A stretch of 64,000 bases of DNA. Source: Bacillus sp. 03113. Lineage in GTDB: Bacteria; Bacillota; Bacilli; Bacillales; Cytobacillaceae. The position numbers and the translations under genes were made by a program. Shown piece after piece: positions 55,782 to 64,000 of this stretch (position 1 is its first letter; the number at the start of each line of letters is the position of its first letter). The DNA lies in the NCBI RefSeq assembly GCF_006546985.1, contig NZ_VATK01000011.1, positions 1-64,000 on the forward strand, in the 5' to 3' direction. The notes below the pieces were generated by a model. That model did not search any database. It worked only from the letters and a program-made list of their open reading frames with translations, and was not told the DNA's origin.

Positions 55782-57089
55782 ATGAAGATTTCTGTTATCG
55801 GTACGGGGTATGTAGGATTAGTTACAGGGGTATGTTTATCAGAAATGGGATATCAGGTTACTTGTATCGATATTGATAAAGAAAAGGTTAAGAAAATGAA
55901 GCAAGGAATTTCACCTATTCATGAGCCGGAACTTCAGGAATTAATGATCAGAAATTTAGATGAAGATCGTTTAGCGTTTACAGTTGATTATCAAGAAGGG
56001 CTTAGGCAAACCGATATAATATTTATTGCAGTGGGTACTCCTCAAAGAGAGGATGGCTCAGCAAATCTTCAGTATATCGATGCTGCAGCAAAATCCATTG
56101 CTCAATTTGTGACAAAAGACGTAATCATCGTCACAAAAAGCACCGTACCTGTTGGAACAAATGATTACATAAAGAGCCGTATTATAAAAAATCTTCAAGT
56201 GGCTGTACAAGTTCATATTGTTTCTTGCCCTGAATTTTTAAGGGAAGGGTCAGCTGTGAAGGACACCTTTCATGGCGACCGAATTGTAATTGGAGCAGAT
56301 GATGATACTGCAGCAATGAAGGTAGAAGCACTTTATAAACCATTCAATATCCCGATTTTTCATACGGATGTTCGAAGTGCAGAGTTGATCAAATATGCCT
56401 CCAATGCTTTTTTAGCGACGAAAATTAGTTTTATTAATGAAATCTCCAATATATGCGAAAAGCTAGGGGCGAATATTGAGGATGTTGCAAAAGGAATGGG
56501 CTATGATCAACGGATTGGTCCACATTTTTTACGTGCTGGAATTGGATATGGAGGATCCTGCTTTCCAAAAGATACGAATGCGCTTGTACAAATTGCAGGT
56601 AACGTTGAGCATGATTTTGACTTGCTAAAATCAGTTATACACGTAAATAATAAGCAGCAATCTATTCTAATTCAAAAAATTACAAACAGGTTTGGAAGCT
56701 TAAAAGGAAAGCGGGTTGCTTTATTAGGCTTATCCTTTAAACCAGATACGGACGATATGCGTGAAGCACCGTCTATTCCGATTGCAAAAGCTCTCGTTCA
56801 TCTTGGAGCAATTGTTTCCGCATATGATCCGATTGCAGAGGAAAATGCAAAAAAGGTGTTCCCGAAAGAAGTGATATTTTCCACGACTATCGAAGAAGCC
56901 ATCCATCATGCCGATATGACACTCATTTTAACGGAGTGTAAGGAAATTAAACAATTAAACTTAAATATGTTAAAAGAAAAAATGAAAACGCCAATTCTAT
57001 TTGATGGTCGTAACTGCTTTGATTTAAATAAGATGGAATCGTTCGAAATTGAGTATCATTCGATGGGGAGAAGGAGTATTATTAATTAG
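55782..57089 (+). CDS. ugd: UDP-glucose 6-dehydrogenase
   Basis: The 435-aa enzyme has the NAD site KISVIGTGYVGLVTGVCLSE, the CPEFLREGSAV motif, the catalytic Cys in GIGYGGSCFPKDTNAL and GLSFKPDTDDMREAPS. It oxidises UDP-glucose to UDP-glucuronate, giving acidic sugar for the polymer. ATG follows GGGGAGAG. It is most similar in kind to B. subtilis TuaD/YtcA-type enzymes. Confidence 0.93.
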   Translation: MKISVIGTGYVGLVTGVCLSEMGYQVTCIDIDKEKVKKMKQGISPIHEPELQELMIRNLDEDRLAFTVDYQEGLRQTDIIFIAVGTPQREDGSANLQYIDAAAKSIAQFVTKDVIIVTKSTVPVGTNDYIKSRIIKNLQVAVQVHIVSCPEFLREGSAVKDTFHGDRIVIGADDDTAAMKVEALYKPFNIPIFHTDVRSAELIKYASNAFLATKISFINEISNICEKLGANIEDVAKGMGYDQRIGPHFLRAGIGYGGSCFPKDTNALVQIAGNVEHDFDLLKSVIHVNNKQQSILIQKITNRFGSLKGKRVALLGLSFKPDTDDMREAPSIPIAKALVHLGAIVSAYDPIAEENAKKVFPKEVIFSTTIEEAIHHADMTLILTECKEIKQLNLNMLKEKMKTPILFDGRNCFDLNKMESFEIEYHSMGRRSIIN

Positions 57090-57200
57090 GTATTTAATAT
57101 GAACGAAGGCTCTTATCCCTGAATCATAAGAATTACACGCTCCAATTGTATTCCCCTTTTTTTGCATTGCTTAATTCATTCATATTTTGTCAAAATAGGT

Positions 57201-57229
57201 TTGACACTGTGTAGTTGTAAAGATAGAAT
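57201..57229 (+). promoter_or_regulatory. Sigma-A promoter of the yfhO gene
   Basis: TTGACA (57201-57206), 17-bp spacer and TAGAAT (57224-57229), about 70 bp before the start. Confidence 0.7.
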
Positions 57230-57303
57230 GTAATCGTTCAAGATAATTTCCAATTTTTGATGGGGATTGTTGAAAAATGCTTTTGTAGCACCGGAGGTAA
57301 ATT

Positions 57304-59874
57304 ATGTACAAGTTTACTGTTAAATATAGCGGTTACTTTAGTTCTTTTCTTTTGCCATTTATGTTGCTTGGTTTCGTATTCGTCGTTTATAGAATTTATC
57401 CTTTTGGAGACCGGTCAATCTTAATGGCAGACCAATTTACGCAGTATATTCAATTCTATAATCATTTTTATGATGTCTTTAAAGGCAATGCAAGTCTACT
57501 CTATACTTGGGAATTAGGAATGGGCTTGAATTTTTGGGGAACATTTGCTTATTACTTATCGAGCCCGATCTCTTTTGTAGTTCTCCTTTTTGATCGAGAT
57601 CATTTGCCAGAAGCCTTTGTATGTATGACGATGATTAAAATTGGGTTGATGGGCTTAACGATGTATCTTTATATTTCTAATATGTTTCAATTTGAAAAAA
57701 TACCAAAATTAATATTTTCCACTTTATTTGCGCTATGTTCTTTTTCGATTGGATACTTTTTCAATATTATGTGGCTTGATAGTCTCTATCTGCTTCCAGT
57801 CGTTTTGTTAGGAGTCGAATATTTATTTCGAAAAAAATATCTTGTTTTTATAATAAGCTTAGCACTCTTATTTATTTCAAATTTTTATATGGCTTACATT
57901 GTCGGGTTCTTTACCTTTCTCTATTTTGTTTATAGAAGTTATGTACATATAAAGATTTCTATGAATGTCTTTATCAAAAACTTTTTGGCATTTATTTTAT
58001 GTACAGCTGTTGCAGGAGGAATTTCTGCTTTTCTTACAGTCCCAACCTATATTCTATTAAAAAGTAATACGTACCAGCCTATTCAATGGAACGGATTGTT
58101 TAAAGTGTCCTTTGGATTTTTTGAATTTATAGCGAAATTGTACAATGGCAGCACTCAATTATTTAATATGCCAAATGTTTTTAGTGGAGTAATCGTTTTG
58201 TTATTAGCTCCATTATTTTTCATTCTCTCTAGCATACATAGGAAAGAAAAAATCGTTTTATTTATTCTCTTATGTTTTCTGTTATTAAGCTTTCAATGGG
58301 ATGGTTTAAATATAATTTGGCATGCTTTTGAAAAACCTACTGGTTATTTACAACGATTTGCATTCGTTTTTTCATTTTTATTGATCTATCTTTCTATTAA
58401 AGCTTATCTTTTATTTGATCGAAAAAATGTACCTTCTTTATTTAAGATATACTTAGTTCATGTATTGATCCTGATGTTGTTAACAAAGCTTACTCCAGAG
58501 CTTATGTCAGTAAGAAAAGCGCTTCTTAATATCTTTTTACTTACTGTATTTAGTCTATTGCTTTATGGAAAAGCAGAGATAGAAAAGCACAGTCGACTTT
58601 TTACAATTGGCATTCTATTCTTTGCATGTGCAGATGTAAGCATAAATACATATAGCCATCTTCAAACTTTAAATAGTAATGTTGGATATAGCTATTCAAG
58701 AAATCAATACAATATTCAAGCTCCAGGCTTTCAACAACTTATTAATGAGACTAGTTCAAAAGATAAAGATTTTTATCGGATGACTTCTCTCATTCGGTTA
58801 ACACCAAATGATTCGATTCGATATGGCTTTAAAGGAATGTCGAATTTTAACACGCTTTCGAATGGTACATTACATGATTTTCTACACGCTTTAGGCTACA
58901 GCACTACGTTAGGTGCACGTTCATTAGCGCAGAATAAAGGGATTTTATCATCCGATTCTCTATTTGGATTTAAATATATGATGACAGATCAACCAGTTCA
59001 AAAGCAAGACTATAAGAAAGTGAAATGTATAGAGAATACTTGTTTATATCAAAATGAGAATGCTATGCCACTAGGCTTTTTGATGGATCCTCGACAGTTT
59101 CATTTTTCTCATGAAGATCAGCCATTTGAAAAGCAAAATCAATTATTAGGACCTATTCAGCAAAAAAGGAATTATTTTACTCCTGTGAAAATTGATTCTG
59201 TTCAATATCATAATTTAGAAGTAAATCAAGATGGAACGACACAGCATGTAAAAAAATTAATTCCTGAGCAAGAAGGATCTATTGAAATGACCTTTCAATT
59301 AGAAGGAAGAAAACAATTTTATCTTTTACTTGATGCAGGGAAGGGATTCCCTGGTTTTAATGAAACCATCGTATATATCAATGGAGAATCATTAGGCGTT
59401 TATCCTACTTATCATAATGAAAGAGTGCTAGATTTAGGAGCTTTTTCTAATGAACAAGTGAAGGTGAAAATTGAATTTTTAGTACCAGAAACTCAAATCG
59501 TCCAACAAATGTATTATGCATTGGATATACCGATGTTTGAACAACGAATTAATCAAATAAAGCAGGAATCATTTAAAGTTACAAAATGGACAGAAACCTC
59601 CATTAATGGGAAAATTAACGTGTTGAAGCGAAATCATCTATTTTTATCCATTCCATATGATAAAGGATGGGAAGCAAAAGTAGACGGTTCACCTGTACAA
59701 ATAGTAAAGCTTGGTGGGTTTATCGGAATCGAAGTAGATAAGGGAGTTCATCAAGTGGAGTTATCTTATACACCAAAAGGATTTGTTGCAGGATGGGTCA
59801 TAACGATATTAAGTTTATTCATTTTATTTGGATACTACTTTTTTCGGAAGAAATATGAAATTCAGAAAGACTAA
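57304..59874 (+). CDS. YfhO-family membrane protein (GT-C-like)
   Basis: The 856-aa protein has about a dozen hydrophobic segments over residues 12-450, then a large extracytoplasmic domain and a final helix (about 832-850, GWVITILSLFILFGYYFF). It has the family start GDRSILMADQFTQYIQFYNHF and GMGLNFWGTFAYYLSSP. B. subtilis YfhO is needed for glycosylation of lipoteichoic acid together with a CsbB-type glycosyltransferase. The next gene (59919) is exactly that type, so the two form a glycosylation module. Confidence 0.85.
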   Translation: MYKFTVKYSGYFSSFLLPFMLLGFVFVVYRIYPFGDRSILMADQFTQYIQFYNHFYDVFKGNASLLYTWELGMGLNFWGTFAYYLSSPISFVVLLFDRDHLPEAFVCMTMIKIGLMGLTMYLYISNMFQFEKIPKLIFSTLFALCSFSIGYFFNIMWLDSLYLLPVVLLGVEYLFRKKYLVFIISLALLFISNFYMAYIVGFFTFLYFVYRSYVHIKISMNVFIKNFLAFILCTAVAGGISAFLTVPTYILLKSNTYQPIQWNGLFKVSFGFFEFIAKLYNGSTQLFNMPNVFSGVIVLLLAPLFFILSSIHRKEKIVLFILLCFLLLSFQWDGLNIIWHAFEKPTGYLQRFAFVFSFLLIYLSIKAYLLFDRKNVPSLFKIYLVHVLILMLLTKLTPELMSVRKALLNIFLLTVFSLLLYGKAEIEKHSRLFTIGILFFACADVSINTYSHLQTLNSNVGYSYSRNQYNIQAPGFQQLINETSSKDKDFYRMTSLIRLTPNDSIRYGFKGMSNFNTLSNGTLHDFLHALGYSTTLGARSLAQNKGILSSDSLFGFKYMMTDQPVQKQDYKKVKCIENTCLYQNENAMPLGFLMDPRQFHFSHEDQPFEKQNQLLGPIQQKRNYFTPVKIDSVQYHNLEVNQDGTTQHVKKLIPEQEGSIEMTFQLEGRKQFYLLLDAGKGFPGFNETIVYINGESLGVYPTYHNERVLDLGAFSNEQVKVKIEFLVPETQIVQQMYYALDIPMFEQRINQIKQESFKVTKWTETSINGKINVLKRNHLFLSIPYDKGWEAKVDGSPVQIVKLGGFIGIEVDKGVHQVELSYTPKGFVAGWVITILSLFILFGYYFFRKKYEIQKD

Positions 59875-59918
59875 AAATAATCAATCATATTAAAATAAAG
59901 AAATTAGGTGTGAGAAAG

Positions 59919-60911
59919 TTGAGGAAAGTTACGATACTCATTCCAGCTTATAATGAACAAGAAGTTCTTTATTCTTTGCATGACCGTTTAAATGAAGTAA
60001 TAGATCAAATTAGTATGTACGATTTTGAAATCCTTTTTGTAAATGACGGCAGCACGGATGATACGCTCAGTATAATAAAGGGGATAAGAGAGTATGATAA
60101 GAGAATTTCCTATGTAGATTTATCAAGAAATTTTGGAAAAGAAACCGCCATGATTGCCGGGCTGGATTATGTAGACAGTGATGCAGTTATCATTATTGAT
60201 GCGGATCTTCAAGATCCCCCTGAATTAATTCCTGAAATGATTAAGTATTGGGAAGAAGGTTATGATGACGTTTATGCCAAGCGTGAAAGCCGTGCAGGAG
60301 AAACGTGGTTAAAAAAATGGACAGCTTCTCGGTATTATAAAATTTTAGAAAAAGTGGCTGATATTCCAATTCAAAGAAATACTGGGGATTTTCGTCTATT
60401 GGATCGAAGATGTATTCATGCGTTAAGGCAACTACGGGAAACGCAAAGGTATACAAAAGGAATGTTTAGCTGGATAGGATTTAATAAAAAGGAGATTCTT
60501 TATAATCGTGATCCAAGAGCAGCTGGGACAACGAAATGGAATTATTTGAAGCTAATGAACTTGGCTATCGAGGGGATTACTTCTTTTACGATAGCACCAT
60601 TGCGTTTGTCAGCTATATTTGGATTTGTTGTCTCGATCGCTGCCTTTTGCTATTTAATTGTTATTGTGGCCAAAACACTTCTTTTAGGTGAAGCAGTTCA
60701 AGGATATCCTTCTCTCATGGCTGTTATTTTGTTTTTAGGAGGAATCCAGCTTATTTCTTTAGGGATTATCGGCGAATATCTAGGAAGAGTTTTTAATGAA
60801 ACGAAGAGAAGGCCACTTTATTTTGTTGATGAATATAACGGAGAAAAGATGAAAAATGAACCAACAAAGATTCATGTCGATTCATTATCGAAAGTAGGAG
60901 CAGGAAAATGA
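59919..60911 (+). CDS. CsbB/GtrB-type undecaprenyl-phosphate glycosyltransferase
   Basis: The GT2 protein of about 330 aa has TILIPAYNEQEVL, FVNDGSTDDTL, IIDADLQDPPELIPEM (DxD) and two C-terminal membrane helices (about residues 225-255 and 265-285). It should transfer a sugar to undecaprenyl phosphate for flipping and use by YfhO. TTG 59919 has AGGTG 8 nt upstream and is preferred; GTG 59910 is also in frame. It overlaps the gtrA gene by 4 nt. Confidence 0.85.
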   Translation: MRKVTILIPAYNEQEVLYSLHDRLNEVIDQISMYDFEILFVNDGSTDDTLSIIKGIREYDKRISYVDLSRNFGKETAMIAGLDYVDSDAVIIIDADLQDPPELIPEMIKYWEEGYDDVYAKRESRAGETWLKKWTASRYYKILEKVADIPIQRNTGDFRLLDRRCIHALRQLRETQRYTKGMFSWIGFNKKEILYNRDPRAAGTTKWNYLKLMNLAIEGITSFTIAPLRLSAIFGFVVSIAAFCYLIVIVAKTLLLGEAVQGYPSLMAVILFLGGIQLISLGIIGEYLGRVFNETKRRPLYFVDEYNGEKMKNEPTKIHVDSLSKVGAGK

Positions 60912-61318
60912 AGCAAAAAAAAGAACTAGTGCTGTATTTAGTATTTGGTGTGCTGACTACTCTTGTGAATATTATCACTTATGTGTTCGTCACGAAGCTT
61001 TTATATATCGATTATAAAATTGCTACGACTATTGCTTGGATTTTGTCTGTATTGTTTGCTTTTATTACAAATAAGCTCTTTGTTTTCAATAGTAAAGAAA
61101 CGAATCTTTTCTTGTTAATCAAAGAAACGTTCCTTTTCTTTATGGCACGATTTCTTTCCTATCTATTGGATATTGGACTGATGATTCTTCTGGTCGAACA
61201 ATGGCATATGAATGATATACTATCTAAGGTTGTTGTTAATGTATTAGTTGTCATCTTAAATTATGCTGCTAGTAAATATTTAATTTTTCATAAAAAGAGC
61301 GAAACTGGGAAAATATAA
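60908..61318 (+). CDS. GtrA-family membrane protein
   Basis: The 136-aa protein has four hydrophobic segments and the GtrA pattern YLVFGVLTTLVNIITYVFV, then FITNKLFVFNS and NYAASKYLIFH. GtrA proteins are proposed flippases for undecaprenyl-phosphate sugars. It overlaps the glycosyltransferase gene by 4 nt, so glycosyltransferase, flippase and YfhO form one pathway. Confidence 0.88.
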   Translation: MKQKKELVLYLVFGVLTTLVNIITYVFVTKLLYIDYKIATTIAWILSVLFAFITNKLFVFNSKETNLFLLIKETFLFFMARFLSYLLDIGLMILLVEQWHMNDILSKVVVNVLVVILNYAASKYLIFHKKSETGKI

Positions 61319-61363
61319 AGAAAGGAATGGCGAGTAGAAAAAACTCTCACCATTCCTTTCTTT
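61317..61363. terminator. Bidirectional intrinsic terminator
   Basis: AAAGAAAGGAATGG and CCATTCCTTTCTTT with an inner GAGT/ACTC stem end gtrA and the convergent LCP gene 2. Confidence 0.9.
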
Positions 61364-61373
61364 ATATTTCTTT

Positions 61374-62348
61374 TTAATTATTATTGCTTTCCTTTATTGG
61401 TTCACTTTGGAGATCTAAATGCTCACGAAGCTTGTCTGAGAGTGCTTGTCTTTCTTCATCATCGACTAGGAAATACCAAGCGTCTGTTCTCTTGTTTTCT
61501 CCTTGAATTTCTACTTTTTCAATGGTTTCAGTGGCTGGCTTGTATTCGGATTGTATATCAAGCATGTCATTGAAAGTAAGATTTGTTTTAATATTGTTCT
61601 GTAATGCATTTAAAATTTTGTTATGGTTAGCAAGTGAGGATAGAGAAACTCCCTTATCAATTACTTTACTGATGACTTCTCGCTGACGTTCTTGACGTCC
61701 GAAATCTCCTTTAGGATCCTGTTTACGCATTCTTGCATATTGAAGAGCTTGCTCTCCATTTAATGTTTGTTCACCTTCTGCAAGAGTAATACCATCGAGC
61801 TCGAAGGCGATTTTATTATTGACATCTATCCCGCCTACAGAATCGACAATGTCTTTAAAGCCTTGCATATTAATTTCAACATAGTAATCAATTGGGATAT
61901 TAAGGAAATTCTCAACGGTATTAATAGACATCTCAATTCCGCCATATGCGTACGCATGGTTAATTTTACTTGTAAAGGATTCAGAAGGCTCTTCTTTATT
62001 TATGATTTTTGTACGAGTATCACGTGGAATACTCACAATCTCAGTTGATTTCTTTTTTGGATTAACCGTCATAACGAGCATAGAATCAGTCCGGCCTGCA
62101 TCACCGTCTCTTTCATCTACTCCAACTAGCAAAAAGGAAAGGGGATCTTGGTTTTTAAATTGGACTTGGACTTCCCGTTTTTCCGAGGTTTTTCTTGAAA
62201 TAGGAGAATGCATGTTATCGACTGCACTTGCTACATCGGTATACAGGTTATAGGCATATATTCCTGCTCCAATAATGATGATTGAAAATACAAAAAGAAA
62301 AACACGCAACCATTTTCTCTTTTTCTTTATTTTAGATCTAGTATACAT
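61374..62348 (-). CDS. LytR-CpsA-Psr (LCP) family protein 2
   Basis: The 324-aa paralogue of the 49661 product has one N-terminal helix (about residues 15-34), LLVGVDERDGDAGRTDSM, SIPRDTRTKI, KINHAYAYGGIEMSINTVENFLNIPIDYY and ARMRKQDPKGDFGRQERQRE. Long identical stretches shared with LCP 1 show a recent duplication. It differs in the N-terminal cytoplasmic tail and an extra insertion after the RDTRT motif (KEEPSESFT). Confidence 0.9.
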   Translation of the reverse strand: MYTRSKIKKKRKWLRVFLFVFSIIIIGAGIYAYNLYTDVASAVDNMHSPISRKTSEKREVQVQFKNQDPLSFLLVGVDERDGDAGRTDSMLVMTVNPKKKSTEIVSIPRDTRTKIINKEEPSESFTSKINHAYAYGGIEMSINTVENFLNIPIDYYVEINMQGFKDIVDSVGGIDVNNKIAFELDGITLAEGEQTLNGEQALQYARMRKQDPKGDFGRQERQREVISKVIDKGVSLSSLANHNKILNALQNNIKTNLTFNDMLDIQSEYKPATETIEKVEIQGENKRTDAWYFLVDDEERQALSDKLREHLDLQSEPIKESNNN

Positions 62349-62615
62349 TTGAGGATCCTTTCTGCTTTAAAATTGCATTAATCATAGTAGGAACTTAATT
62401 ATATAAATGAAATAAATGATCATTACACTACATAAAGGCTATAACAAATAGTTACAAACTCGCCTACAAATTCTGACAAGATAATGCTATAATAACACTC
62501 TGTAAGTATTTTTAAAAGACTAGTAATGGAAATGAAATATTCAAAAAATGGATGGTTTTATATAATTTAAGAAAAGGATTGCCTTTGAATCATATGAAGG
62601 TGTGTGTGTAAAGAG

Positions 62616-63395
62616 ATGACAAAGATTAATATTAGTATTGTAACATATAACAGCAGCCATATTTTTAAGGTTCTTGACCATCTGAGAAGTGAATTTGGAA
62701 TTGATGAAAGATTTGGTTTTACGATTTTTGATAACAATTCGACTGAGGAATACAAAAAGCGCTTACGCAAATATGAGGAATTTGCTAAAATCACGTTTTA
62801 TCATGAAAATAGAGGCTTTGGCTTCGGTCATAATTACAACTTGCTAAATGCCAACGAGAAATATTTTGTTATTTTCAACCCAGATATTATATTAAATAAA
62901 CAAACCCTATTAGAATTATTTGACAAGATGGAAGCGGACCCTTCCATTTCTCTTCTTGTGCCTAAAATATTAAACGCAGATGGTACAACACAGCATCTCA
63001 TTCGAAATCGAGTATCTGTTTTTGATTATGCATTAAGATTTATCCCTTTTAAGTTCGTGAAAAAAATATTCGATAAGCGTCTTGCATCCTACGAATGCAG
63101 AAATATTGCAGATGATCGTTTTGTAGATATCCGGATTGGTTCAGGATGCTTTATGTTTTTAAAAGGAGAAAGCTTCAAAGAAGTAAATGGTTTTGATGAG
63201 CGCTATTTTATGTATTTTGAGGATTATGATCTTTGTTTAGAATTAAAAAAGCGAAACAAAAGAATTGTATATAGTCCTTTTTCAAGTGTGATTCATTTTT
63301 ATGAAAGAGGGGCTCATAAGAATTCAAACCTGTTTAAAATTTTTATGAAGTCCATGTATAAATTTTTTAACAAATGGGGCTGGCGCTTTTTTTAG
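62616..63395 (+). CDS. GT2 glycosyltransferase (rhamnosyltransferase-like)
   Basis: The 259-aa GT-A enzyme has NISIVTYNSSHIFKVLDHL, HENRGFGFGHNYNLL, FNPDIILNKQTLLELF (DxD-like) and YFMYFEDYDLCLELKKR. ATG 62616 is used because homologous GT2 proteins begin with this motif; the GTG at 62604 is an alternative. It likely adds a deoxysugar to the growing polymer. Confidence 0.8.
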   Translation: MTKINISIVTYNSSHIFKVLDHLRSEFGIDERFGFTIFDNNSTEEYKKRLRKYEEFAKITFYHENRGFGFGHNYNLLNANEKYFVIFNPDIILNKQTLLELFDKMEADPSISLLVPKILNADGTTQHLIRNRVSVFDYALRFIPFKFVKKIFDKRLASYECRNIADDRFVDIRIGSGCFMFLKGESFKEVNGFDERYFMYFEDYDLCLELKKRNKRIVYSPFSSVIHFYERGAHKNSNLFKIFMKSMYKFFNKWGWRFF

Positions 63396-63509
63396 ATTTT
63401 ACTGAGATTATTCTATTGCAGCTGATCAAAGTATTGATGCTTTTCTTCAAGATATTGTTTTTTATTATTAAGCGTATTTTGTTTATTGTGATTAGGGAGA
63501 GGATACTAA

Positions 63510-64000
63510 GTGAATAAGTTTGAAAAGGTGTTACTTTCGATTTTTTTTATTGAAATCTTCGTAGGTGGCGGAGGAAGGTTAATTGAGTTTGGCCCTTTGT
63601 CAATTCGACAAGTGTTGTTTTTAGTTCTTTTGATTACGTTTGCAATTCGCATTATAAAAGAAAAAGCTTTATTAAATAAAGAAGTAAACACTTTTATTCA
63701 TTTTACACCGATAACGATTGGGATTTATGCTTTAATGGGCTGGTTTTTTGTTAGTGCAGTGATCGGGTTTGTTTATGGACATCCCCGGTCAGTTATTGCT
63801 ATGGATTTTTTCCGGGTCTCCTTTTTTGCTCTATATTTTCCACTCGCATATTATATCGGTAAGACAAGGTTTACGAAGGAGCGCATCATTTCTATATTAA
63901 AATATAGTGCTCTTGTCGTTGCCATATTTACAATCACAATTACCTTGCTGGGTAAAACAGTATTTAGTGCTAATTTTGGCCCATTTTATGAATTTATGAA
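63510..64000 (+). CDS. O-antigen ligase/polymerase-like membrane protein (5' part)
   Basis: A GTG behind GGGAGAGG opens a frame that runs past the window end, so only about 163 residues are visible. The product starts NKFEKVLLSIFFIEIFVGGGGRLIEFGPLSIRQVLFLVLL and has at least four hydrophobic segments, as in Wzy/WaaL-type proteins (GIYALMGWFFVSAVIGFVYG). It would polymerise or ligate the sugar repeat units. The identification is from topology and context only. Confidence 0.6.
   Translation, partial: MNKFEKVLLSIFFIEIFVGGGGRLIEFGPLSIRQVLFLVLLITFAIRIIKEKALLNKEVNTFIHFTPITIGIYALMGWFFVSAVIGFVYGHPRSVIAMDFFRVSFFALYFPLAYYIGKTRFTKERIISILKYSALVVAIFTITITLLGKTVFSANFGPFYEFM

Overview
The window is AT-rich, with Bacillus-type Shine-Dalgarno sequences, frequent TTG/GTG starts, strong U-tailed hairpin terminators and Gram-positive sporulation and biofilm genes (sinI/sinR, a dipicolinate synthase A paralogue, hemAT, LCP and VanZ proteins). 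It comes from the chromosome of a nitrogen-fixing, spore-forming member of the Bacillaceae. I cannot name the genus with certainty. I see no rRNA, tRNA, intact IS transposase, prophage or CRISPR array.

Layout. 1-1.1 kb: a c-di-GMP-I riboswitch directly upstream of a 45-codon sinI, facing a convergent sinR. 2.0-4.3 kb: an aminotransferase plus a D-2-hydroxyacid dehydrogenase. 4.3-6.6 kb: small membrane proteins, a VanZ protein and an orphan dpaA-like gene. 6.7-16.2 kb: two hemAT oxygen-sensor genes flank a seven-gene organophosphate/phosphonate-type uptake and hydrolysis operon (binding protein, phosphatase-superfamily hydrolase, two permeases, ATPase, DeoR regulator, PHP hydrolase). 16.5-18.4 kb: an SDR and a Cof-type HAD phosphatase. 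18.5-23.0 kb: murQ-murR-murP-mupG, for MurNAc-containing muropeptide sugar recycling. 23.3-26.6 kb: a two-gene, subunit-fused pyruvate:ferredoxin oxidoreductase. 27.0-30.5 kb: a one-component Mo-responsive regulator divergent from modABC. 31.1-42.2 kb: the complete nifBHDKENX-hesA-nifW-hesB-nifV cluster behind a sigma-A promoter with a perfect GlnR/TnrA box. 42.2-46.8 kb: sulfur genes (metY, a flavin monooxygenase) and a racemase-like gene. 47.0-49.6 kb: a VapBC-type pair and comM. 49.7-64.0 kb: a cell-envelope polysaccharide region (two LCP ligases, VanZ, five GT2 glycosyltransferases, UDP-glucose dehydrogenase, YfhO, GtrA, and an O-antigen-ligase-like gene cut by the window edge).

How it fits together. 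PFOR could supply low-potential electrons, ModABC molybdate, and nifV homocitrate, so 23-42 kb reads as one nitrogen-fixation island with its supply functions. The sinI riboswitch would connect c-di-GMP to biofilm matrix derepression, which suits the exopolysaccharide genes at the other end.

The most unusual non-coding signals are: (i) the c-di-GMP riboswitch on sinI; (ii) two intergenic RNA-like elements (about 27.0 and 50.8 kb) that each carry a CAGGACG plus CAGGATG pair in hairpin loops, the motif of CsrA-sequestering RNAs; (iii) a 123-124 bp tandem repeat that supplies the last codons and the stop of metY; (iv) perfect long-range inverted repeats in the modA and metY/monooxygenase control regions; and (v) a strong hairpin between nifK and nifE.
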